A DNA stretch of 6,176 bases from Oscillospiraceae bacterium (GTDB lineage Bacteria > Bacillota > Clostridia > Oscillospirales > Oscillospiraceae). The stretch spans positions 1-6,176 of the forward strand of contig JAQXJQ010000046.1 of the NCBI GenBank assembly GCA_029009035.1, in the 5' to 3' direction. Shown here piece after piece: positions 1 through 4,795 of this stretch. A program made the position numbers and the translations under genes. The notes under the pieces are model-generated. The model was not told the DNA's origin, did no database searches, and saw only the letters and a list, made by a program, of their open reading frames with translations. Each line of letters opens with the position of its first letter. Positions within the stretch are counted from its first letter, which is position 1.

Positions 1-369
1 TATTATGAGTTTATTGAAGGCGGATACCTTTATAACCGCTGTCATCTCATCGGCTATCAGCTCACGGGAGAAAACGCCAATGAGCGCAACCTGATCACTG
101 GCACCCGCTATCTGAATGTGGAGGGGATGCTGCCCTTTGAGAACAGGGTGGCCCGATATATCCGAACCACCGGGAACCATGTGCTCTACCGGGTGACGCC
201 TCTCTATGACGGGCTTGATCTGGTGGCCAGCGCGGTGCAGATGGAGGCGTTGTCCATCGAGGATGGCGGCGCGGGGATCTGCTTCAATGTCTATGTGTAC
301 AACGTTCAGCCGGGGGTGTGCATCGACTATGCCACAGGCGACCATTGGCCGGAAGAGGAGTGCGCTTGA
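1..369 (+). CDS. DNA/RNA non-specific endonuclease, EndA/NucA type (5'-truncated by window edge)
   Basis: The reading frame is open from base 1 to a TGA at 367-369, giving the last 122 residues; the N-terminus, with any signal peptide, lies outside the window. The fragment matches the ββα-metal nuclease core of EndA-type DNA-entry nucleases. NRCHLIG at residues 12-18 corresponds to the DRGH motif, with His15 as the catalytic general base. NLITGTRYLN at 30-39 places two Asn nine residues apart, as I recall for EndA, where the second (Asn39 here) binds Mg2+. Downstream HVLYRVTPLYDGLDLVASAV and FNVYVYNVQPG fit the conserved β-strands. Such enzymes cut DNA and RNA without sequence preference, usually outside the cell or at the membrane, for uptake, nutrition or biofilm DNA turnover. 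The normal Asp of DRGH is Asn here and Gly is Cys; I believe this is a lineage form, not a dead enzyme. Family call is firm; the biological role is inferred. Confidence 0.85.
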   Translation, partial: YYEFIEGGYLYNRCHLIGYQLTGENANERNLITGTRYLNVEGMLPFENRVARYIRTTGNHVLYRVTPLYDGLDLVASAVQMEALSIEDGGAGICFNVYVYNVQPGVCIDYATGDHWPEEECA

Positions 370-381
370 CTTTCTCATGAA

Positions 382-413
382 AAAGCGCCTCAGCCGGTGG
401 GCTGAGGCGCTTT
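382..413. terminator. Bidirectional rho-independent terminator between convergent genes
   Basis: A perfect 14-bp inverted repeat (arms 382-395 and 400-413, loop GGTG at 396-399) lies between the stop of the nuclease gene (369) and the stop of the - strand membrane protein (423). Read on the - strand the stem is followed by TTTTT (complement of 380-384), a good intrinsic terminator for the 423-1001 gene. On the + strand only CTTTGCG follows, so termination of the nuclease transcript depends mainly on the very stable GC-rich stem. Confidence 0.85.
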
Positions 414-422
414 GCGCTGTTA

Positions 423-1001
423 TCATTCGGTTTCCCGGGGGTCGCTGGGCTCCTTGATGCCCAGGCGGTTGTAGATCTTCTGCATGAAGGAGAAGGTGAA
501 GCCGCCGGGGAGCATACTGTTGACCAGCATTGCCGCCACGACACCGACGCCGGTGTCAAAGATACGGTTGAGGGCGTAGGAAATATAGCTGTCCATAGGG
601 GTGTTGAACAGGATGATGCACAGCACCACACCGCCGGGCTGTACGCCGCCCACCCAGATGTACTGGCAGAGAATGATGAGGATGATCACGCCGATAAAGG
701 TCAGCGGGATCAGGAACCAGCGGTTGCTGCCGTCCGGAAACAGGTTGGCGTAGATGGCGAACAGGCCCATGCCGATGAGACCGCCCACCAGAGTGCCGAA
801 AAAGCGGTTGCCGCCGTGGAGACGGCTGTTGGCGTAGTCGCTGCCCATGCCGAAGATGGCGCCGATGCAGGCGAAGGCAGGGCTGCGGTCAAGAAAATAG
901 TAGACCAGAGCGCACAGAGCGGCGGCGATGGCGGTTTTCAGATTTCTCATTCCCACTCTGAAGCGGGGCAGCTGTCGTTTCTCTTTTTTGTCTGCGTTCA
1001 T
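423..1001 (-). CDS. Aromatic acid exporter family / FUSC-like small integral membrane protein
   Basis: This encodes 192 residues. The start at 1001 is supported by AGGAG (complement of 1009-1013) seven bases upstream. After a basic, cytosolic N-terminus (KKEKRQLPRFRVGMRN, residues 5-20) there are about five hydrophobic segments, near residues 20-37, 41-54, 67-86, 95-132 (probably two passes) and 147-164. The pattern GMRNLKTAIAAALCALVYYF, then a second helix and SRLHGGNRFFGTLVGGLIG, is typical of the ArAE_1 (DUF939/FUSC-like) membrane domain, as is NRIFDTGVGVVAAMLVN in the last helix. Characterised relatives in this broad superfamily export aromatic carboxylic acids, but most short clostridial members have no known substrate. 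Only about 27 residues follow the last helix, so the cytoplasmic C-terminal domain of longer ArAE_1 proteins is absent. It is monocistronic, convergent with the nuclease and divergent from the SCIFF operon. Family call is good; substrate unknown. Confidence 0.8.
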   Translation of the reverse strand: MNADKKEKRQLPRFRVGMRNLKTAIAAALCALVYYFLDRSPAFACIGAIFGMGSDYANSRLHGGNRFFGTLVGGLIGMGLFAIYANLFPDGSNRWFLIPLTFIGVIILIILCQYIWVGGVQPGGVVLCIILFNTPMDSYISYALNRIFDTGVGVVAAMLVNSMLPGGFTFSFMQKIYNRLGIKEPSDPRETE

Positions 1002-1036
1002 AAAAGCACTCCTGTTGATTGGAATGGGGCGCTGAT

Positions 1037-1065
1037 ATTATAACAGAAAAAGGCGGGGGAGAAAA
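1037..1065 (-). promoter_or_regulatory. Probable σA promoter of the FUSC-like gene
   Basis: On the - strand TGTTATAAT (complement of 1037-1045) is a perfect TATAAT -10 box with an extended TG motif. It lies about 35 bases upstream of the 1001 start codon. The -35 position, 17 bases further (1060-1065), reads TTTTCT, a poor match, so the extended -10 would do most of the work. It diverges from the SCIFF operon promoter about 90 bp away. Confidence 0.5.
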
Positions 1066-1128
1066 GATGAAATCTTATTTTTTTCTCAACGCCGGGGCGA
1101 TATTTTGCGGGATTTCAAAGCGCTCTGC

Positions 1129-1157
1129 TTGACTTTGAAGGCCCTGTGTGCTATAAA
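1129..1157 (+). promoter_or_regulatory. σA-type promoter of the SCIFF operon
   Basis: TTGACT (1129-1134) and TATAAA (1152-1157) are separated by exactly 17 bases, and TG at 1149-1150 makes an extended -10. This is the best promoter match in the window. Transcription should start near 1164, leaving an untranslated leader of about 54 bases before the scfA start at 1218. I see no riboswitch fold or clear operator in the leader. The strong consensus fits high basal expression of the precursor peptide. Confidence 0.7.
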
Positions 1158-1217
1158 TAGTATAACTTCACCTACCTTTGGGACAGAAGAATTCAGGATA
1201 GATCGGAGATAAGTATT

Positions 1218-1364
1218 ATGGAAAGAATCAAGACCATCGAGACTCGTGATCTGTGCAGCAGCGCTGCCAACGGCGGCTGCGGCGAGTGCCAGACCTCTTG
1301 CCAGTCTGCTTGCAAGACCAGCTGCGGTGTTGCCAACCAGAAGTGCGAGAACGAGAACAACTAA
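1218..1364 (+). CDS. scfA: Six-cysteine ranthipeptide SCIFF precursor
   Basis: This small gene encodes 48 residues and ends with TAA at 1362-1364. The ATG at 1218 is preceded by GGAG (1205-1208) at 9 bases. The leader MERIKTIETRDL (1-12) fits the SCIFF leader that the maturase binds. The core from residue 21 carries six Cys at 21, 24, 28, 32, 36 and 43, and contains the family signature CQTSCQSACKTSC (24-36) followed by VANQ and CEN. SCIFF peptides are ribosomally made and receive thioether bridges from a partner radical SAM enzyme, here encoded directly downstream. Two oddities: an additional seventh Cys at position 13, just before the core, and Gly at position 37, where the SCIFF peptides I recall have Thr as thioether acceptor for Cys32. 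The peptide's mature form and role are unknown; signalling has been proposed for some ranthipeptides. Identification is very secure. Confidence 0.96.
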   Translation: MERIKTIETRDLCSSAANGGCGECQTSCQSACKTSCGVANQKCENENN

Positions 1365-1387
1365 CGCTCGGGTTTATACGATTTAGG

Positions 1388-1421
1388 AAGAATGCCGCCT
1401 GAACAGAGGCGGCATTCTTTA
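1388..1421 (+). terminator. Intercistronic hairpin (leaky terminator/attenuator) between scfA and scfB
   Basis: AAGAATGCCGCCT (1388-1400) and AGGCGGCATTCTT (1407-1419) form a perfect 13-bp stem with a six-base loop, 23 bases after the scfA stop. Only a short T stretch follows (CTTTA), and the scfB ribosome binding site starts 10 bases after the stem. No separate scfB promoter is visible, so partial read-through is expected. The likely result is excess precursor mRNA over maturase mRNA, and possibly protection of the scfA 3' end from decay. Confidence 0.7.
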
Positions 1422-1442
1422 TGTGAACAGGAGGAACAAATT

Positions 1443-2825
1443 ATGATGCACCAGTATCAGCTGGGCGGTTACAATATCGTGCTGGATACTTGCTCCGGAT
1501 CGGTGCACGCTGTGGACGAGGTCGCTTACGATGTGATCGCCATGTTTCCCGACTATGGCAGAGAGGAGATCGTCTCTTCGCTGCTGGAAAAATACGGGGA
1601 TCGTGCGGATGTGACCGCGGAGGAGCTGAATCAGTGCATTGACGATGTGCAGGCGCTGGCCGACGCCGGCAAGCTCTTTACCCCCGACCGCTACGAGCCC
1701 CTGGCCGGAGAGCTGAAGACCAGGACCGGAAATATTGTCAAGGCCCTGTGTCTGCATGTGGCTCACACCTGCAACCTCAACTGCTCCTACTGCTTTGCCA
1801 GTCAGGGCAAGTACCACGGCGAAAGGGCGCTCATGAGCTTTGAGGTGGGCAAGCGGGCGCTGGATTTTCTGGTGGAAAACTCCGGTAACCGCACCAACCT
1901 GGAGGTGGACTTCTTCGGCGGAGAGCCGCTGATGAACTTTGATGTGGTCAAGCAGCTGGTTGCCTATGCCCGCACCATAGAGGGCCCCAACCACAAGCAT
2001 TTCCGCTTTACCCTGACCACCAACGGCGTGCTCATTGATGACGACGTCATTGATTTCTGCAACCGCGAGATGGACAATGTGGTGCTCAGTCTGGATGGCC
2101 GAAAGGAGATCCATGACCGCCTGCGTGTGGACTATGCCGGCAACGGAAGCTACGAGCGCATCGTGCCCAAGTTCCAAAAGCTGGTGGAGGCGCGGGGTGA
2201 CCGCAGCTATTATATGCGCGGCACCTTTACCCACGCCAACCCCGACTTTACCAAGGATGTGTTCCATATGGCCGACCTTGGCTTCAAGGAGCTGAGCATG
2301 GAGCCTGTGGTCTGCGCGCCCGGGGATCCCGCCGCCCTCACCCCCGAGGACCTGGAGATCGTCAAGCAGCAGTATGAGATCCTTGCCAAGGAGATGCTGA
2401 AGCGAAACCGGGAGGGCAACGGCTTCACCTTCTACCACTATATGCTGGACCTGAAGGGAGGCCCCTGCATTTACAAGCGCCTGTCCGGCTGCGGTTCCGG
2501 CACCGAGTACATGGCGGTCACTCCCTGGGGCGATCTGTATCCCTGCCATCAGTTCGTGGGCGATGAGGCCTATAAGCTGGGCAATATCTATGACGGCGTG
2601 ACCAACACCGGCCTGCGCGAGGAGTTCCGGGCCTGCAATGCCTATGCCCGTCCCGAGTGCGCCGATTGCTGGGCCAGGCTCTATTGTTCCGGCGGCTGCG
2701 CCGCCAATGCCTACCATGCCTCCGGGTCCATCCGCGGCATTTATGAACCGGGGTGCGAGCTGTTCCGCAAGAGAATGGAGTGCGCCATCATGATCCAGGT
2801 GGCGGAAAGTCTGGACGGAGAGTAA
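1443..2825 (+). CDS. scfB: SCIFF ranthipeptide maturase, radical SAM/SPASM thioether-forming enzyme
   Basis: This encodes 460 residues. I start at 1443 because AGGAGG (1429-1434) lies eight bases upstream; an in-frame ATG at 1392 lies inside the terminator-like hairpin and has no ribosome binding site. Residues 1-90 resemble the PqqD-like RRE region that grips the leader peptide. The radical SAM motif CNLNCSYC holds Cys110, Cys114 and Cys117, ligands of the [4Fe-4S] cluster that cleaves S-adenosylmethionine; DFFGGEP (156-162) helps bind SAM. The C-terminal SPASM domain has Cys350-X12-Gly-X4-Cys368, then Cys406-X2-Cys409-X5-Cys415-X3-Cys419 and Cys438, complete for two auxiliary iron-sulfur clusters. 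Characterised relatives (CteB and its Thermoanaerobacter counterpart) join a Cys sulfur to a non-alpha carbon of Thr in the SCIFF core. Length is normal and all expected motifs are intact. It follows scfA and is tightly coupled to the downstream decarboxylase gene. Confidence 0.95.
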   Translation: MMHQYQLGGYNIVLDTCSGSVHAVDEVAYDVIAMFPDYGREEIVSSLLEKYGDRADVTAEELNQCIDDVQALADAGKLFTPDRYEPLAGELKTRTGNIVKALCLHVAHTCNLNCSYCFASQGKYHGERALMSFEVGKRALDFLVENSGNRTNLEVDFFGGEPLMNFDVVKQLVAYARTIEGPNHKHFRFTLTTNGVLIDDDVIDFCNREMDNVVLSLDGRKEIHDRLRVDYAGNGSYERIVPKFQKLVEARGDRSYYMRGTFTHANPDFTKDVFHMADLGFKELSMEPVVCAPGDPAALTPEDLEIVKQQYEILAKEMLKRNREGNGFTFYHYMLDLKGGPCIYKRLSGCGSGTEYMAVTPWGDLYPCHQFVGDEAYKLGNIYDGVTNTGLREEFRACNAYARPECADCWARLYCSGGCAANAYHASGSIRGIYEPGCELFRKRMECAIMIQVAESLDGE

Positions 2826-2828
2826 ACC

Positions 2829-4178
2829 ATGGATACCCCTGTTCTTGATTTTGTCCGCGGTTATGCCGCCGACGGAGGAAGCCGGTTCCATATGCCCGGA
2901 CACAAGGGACGATCCCTGCTGGGGATCGAGGCGCTGGACATTACGGAGGTCTTCGGCGCAGACGCCCTCTATGAGGCGGACGGCATCATTGCCAGAAGTG
3001 AGAAGAATGCCGCAAAGCTGTTCGGAACGGGGCGGACGCTGTTTTCCACCGAGGGCTCCAGCCAGTGCGTTCGCGCCATGCTGTATCTGGCGCTGACCTG
3101 CCGGAAGCGGGGGGCCGGAAAGCGGATCGTGGCGGCCCGGAATGTGCACAAGAGCTTTGTGTACGCAGCCGCTTTGCTGGACTTTGAACCTGTCTGGCTG
3201 TGGCCGGAGGGACAGGGGAGGGGCCTGTGCAGCTGTCCCGTCACGCCGGAAGGACTGAAAAAGACCTTGGACGGCCTGTCGGAGCCTCCGGCTGCGGTCT
3301 ATGTGACCAGCCCGGATTATCTGGGCGGACGACAGGATATTGCCGCGCTGGCGAAGGTGTGCCATGCCTATGACACGCTGCTGCTGGTGGACAATGCCCA
3401 CGGCGCCTATCTCCACTATCTGGAGCCTGCCTGCCACCCCATGGATCTGGGCGCCGATCTATGCTGCGACTCCGCCCATAAGACCTTGCCGGTGCTCACC
3501 GGCGGAGCCTATCTGCATCTGGCGAAGCACTTGCCCGGGGAGTTTTCTGACCGTGCCAAGGGGGCGATGGGGCTTTTTGGCTCCACCAGTCCGTCCTATC
3601 TGACCCTGGCGTCGCTGGACGCCTGCAACGCCTATCTTTCTGACGGATATGCCCAAAGACTGAAGGACGCCATTGCCCGTCTGGATGACTTGAAAGGACA
3701 TTTGGAGCGGACCGGCTGGCCGGTTTTGGAGAGCGATCCGCTGCGTCTGACCATCTGCTGTTCCAAGGTCGGACTCTCCGGCGGGCAGCTGGCCCGGAGG
3801 CTTCGGGAGGGGAATGTGGAGTGCGAGTTTGCAGACCCGGATTATCTGGTGTGCATGATGACCCCGGAAAACACGCCGGAGGATCTGGAGCGGCTGAAAG
3901 CCGCCCTTGGCGCGGCGCCTGAGGCGGCAGCGGATGCGCAGGTCAGAATTCCGCGGACGAGGCCGGAGACGGTCTGTTCCCCGAGACAGGCTGTATTTGC
4001 CCGGCAGGAGACCGTGAAGATAGAGGATGCCACGGGGCGGATCTGCGGAACGCCCACTGTGGCGTGTCCGCCTGCCATCCCCATCGTGGTCTCCGGAGAG
4101 CGGATCCAACGGGATCTTGTTGAGCTGATGCGCTGCTACGGCATGGAGAAGATCCAGGTCGTCGCCGAAAAAGAATAA
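2829..4178 (+). CDS. PLP-dependent Orn/Lys/Arg decarboxylase family protein (short form)
   Basis: This encodes 449 residues. The ATG is three bases after the scfB stop, with GGAG (2817-2820) inside the end of scfB, so the two are probably translationally coupled. The family's N-terminal FHMPGHKG is at 20-27, followed by DITEVFGADALYEADGII. STEGSS (73-78) fits the PLP-phosphate loop, RNVHKS 104-109, VDNAHGA 187-193 (Asp188 for the pyridine nitrogen, His191 for ring stacking) and SAHKT 215-219 with Lys218 as the PLP lysine. The C-terminal domain includes CPPAIP at 413-418 and SGERI at 422-426. It lacks the N-terminal wing domain of large inducible enterobacterial decarboxylases and is somewhat shorter than Bacillus-type members. 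The usual reaction makes cadaverine, putrescine or agmatine; motifs do not settle the substrate. Cysteine content is high (17). A role in SCIFF biology is possible but not shown. Confidence 0.85.
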   Translation: MDTPVLDFVRGYAADGGSRFHMPGHKGRSLLGIEALDITEVFGADALYEADGIIARSEKNAAKLFGTGRTLFSTEGSSQCVRAMLYLALTCRKRGAGKRIVAARNVHKSFVYAAALLDFEPVWLWPEGQGRGLCSCPVTPEGLKKTLDGLSEPPAAVYVTSPDYLGGRQDIAALAKVCHAYDTLLLVDNAHGAYLHYLEPACHPMDLGADLCCDSAHKTLPVLTGGAYLHLAKHLPGEFSDRAKGAMGLFGSTSPSYLTLASLDACNAYLSDGYAQRLKDAIARLDDLKGHLERTGWPVLESDPLRLTICCSKVGLSGGQLARRLREGNVECEFADPDYLVCMMTPENTPEDLERLKAALGAAPEAAADAQVRIPRTRPETVCSPRQAVFARQETVKIEDATGRICGTPTVACPPAIPIVVSGERIQRDLVELMRCYGMEKIQVVAEKE

Positions 4179-4194
4179 CGCTGGGAGAAAATGG

Positions 4195-4230
4195 GCCCGT
4201 TGCAGAACTTTCACTCTGCAGCGGGCTTTT
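4195..4230 (+). terminator. Rho-independent terminator of the SCIFF operon
   Basis: GCCCGTTGCAGA (4195-4206) pairs with TCTGCAGCGGGC (4215-4226), a 12-bp stem with one G-U pair and an eight-base loop. TTTT follows at 4227-4230. It lies 16 bases after the decarboxylase stop codon and marks the end of the scfA-scfB-decarboxylase transcript. Confidence 0.85.
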
Positions 4231-4262
4231 GCGTTGATGCGGTAATCATTGCGGGGTGCGCT

Positions 4263-4288
4263 AAAAGCCTCCCTTGTATAAGGGATGG
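4263..4288 (-). terminator. Terminator of the truncated XRE fragment
   Basis: TCCCTT (4270-4275) and AAGGGA (4280-4285) pair around a GTAT loop; two more G-C pairs (4268-4269 with 4287-4288) extend the stem past a one-base bulge. Read on the - strand the stem is followed by GCTTTTAG. It sits just after the - strand stop at 4292, as expected for a retained terminator of the truncated helix-turn-helix gene. Confidence 0.45.
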
Positions 4289-4291
4289 TTG

Positions 4292-4438
4292 TCAGTCATG
4301 ACGGCGGATGACAAACCGCGCTGTCTCCACTGCAAACTTCTCCGGATCGGCGGGACGCCGTTGTCCGTTCCGGATGCGGGAGATATAGGATGCGTCATAA
4401 TTCAGGTGCCGGGCCAGATCCGAAATGTTGACCGACAG
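4292..4438 (-). pseudogene. C-terminal remnant of an XRE/Cro-CI-type helix-turn-helix protein
   Basis: The last 48 codons of a - strand frame ending in TGA (complement of 4292-4294) read as a recognisable DNA-binding module. ISDLARHLNYDASYISRIRN is a classic helix-turn-helix, with the recognition helix around DASYISRIR, followed by GQRRPADPEKF and a final helix ending FVIRRHD. The frame stays open for 30 more codons upstream to an ATG at 4526-4528, but those residues (Ser/Pro/Val-rich) look like the antisense shadow of the + strand S-layer fragment and have no convincing ribosome binding site. I therefore read this as the 3' end of a larger regulator gene whose 5' part has been lost at about 4440. 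It could instead be a small rebuilt protein expressed from an unseen promoter, which I consider less likely. Confidence 0.55.
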
Positions 4439-4439
4439 G

Positions 4440-4625
4440 GCAGTGAACGGCACCGGCGACGGCACCACCTTCACTCCCGAGGGCGATGCGACCCGCGGCG
4501 CATTTATCGAGGAAATGCTTACACCCAAGATTACCTATAAGGATGTTCTGGCAGGGGCAAAAGAGAAAGGGCTTACTCCTGCCCAAGTTGCCGAAATCCT
4601 CGGTATTACCGTTGGTGATAAATAA
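4440..4625 (+). pseudogene. C-terminal remnant of an S-layer homology (SLH) domain surface protein
   Basis: This frame ends with TAA at 4623-4625 and gives 61 residues from the presumed breakpoint. Its first part, VNGTGDGTTFTPEGDATRGA, has the SLH-domain pattern (V-x-G-T-G-x-G-x-F-x-P-x-x-x-x-T-R-x-x-F), the module that anchors proteins to cell-wall polysaccharide. Only the second half of one SLH unit is present. It is followed by ITYKDVLAGAKEKGLTPAQV and AEILGI, a short helical tail that I cannot assign. The in-frame ATG at 4425 lies in sequence belonging to the oppositely oriented XRE fragment and has no ribosome binding site, and there is no signal peptide, so a working surface protein is very unlikely. 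A terminator follows four bases after the stop, as expected for the natural end of a gene. Confidence 0.5.
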
Positions 4626-4628
4626 ACA

Positions 4629-4665
4629 AACATCCCTCAGTCATTGACTGAGGGATGTTCCTTTT
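4629..4665. terminator. Strong hairpin terminator, usable in both directions
   Basis: AACATCCCTCAGTC (4629-4642) pairs perfectly with GACTGAGGGATGTT (4646-4659), a 14-bp stem with a three-base loop. On the + strand it is followed by CCTTTT and ends the SLH fragment. On the - strand it is followed by TGTTTGTTTATTTA and would stop transcripts coming from the lipoprotein gene at 4796-6025, which has no better terminator closer to its stop codon. Confidence 0.8.
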
Positions 4666-4795
4666 CCTTATAGAAGCTGTCCAAGTATCGGAGAGAAGCA
4701 GCGGCGAAAGTGATATGCAAGAGGCGCTTATTATAAAAAGCGACTGCGAGTTATAACCATAATCAACTTATGATTAACGAGCCTATGTCAACCAA

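Noticed and set aside
1064..1084. Small AAGAT/ATCTT hairpin followed by a T-run, resembling a terminator
   Set aside because: The stem has only five AT-rich pairs and a three-base loop, and it sits between two divergent promoters where no + strand transcript from the left is expected.
1257..1361. Cys-rich small ORF considered as a metallothionein or ferredoxin fragment
   Set aside because: The CQTSCQSACKTSC signature and the adjacent SPASM radical SAM gene identify it as a SCIFF precursor.
1419..3437. 672-codon open frame on the - strand, antisense to scfB and the decarboxylase gene
   Set aside because: It spans two secure genes on the other strand, its product is low-complexity Gly/Ala/His/Gln-rich with no domain I recognise, and its openness follows from GC-rich codon bias in the sense genes.
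3459..4214. 251-codon - strand frame antisense to the 3' part of the decarboxylase gene
   Set aside because: It starts inside the operon terminator and is antisense to a well-conserved coding sequence; no ribosome binding site or domain supports it.
4759..4791. AT-rich inverted repeat TAATCA/TGATTA and a TTGACA on the - strand just past the lipoprotein stop
   Set aside because: The stem has only six AT-rich pairs with no T-run, and the TTGACA has no -10 box at a workable distance, so neither a terminator nor a promoter is supported.
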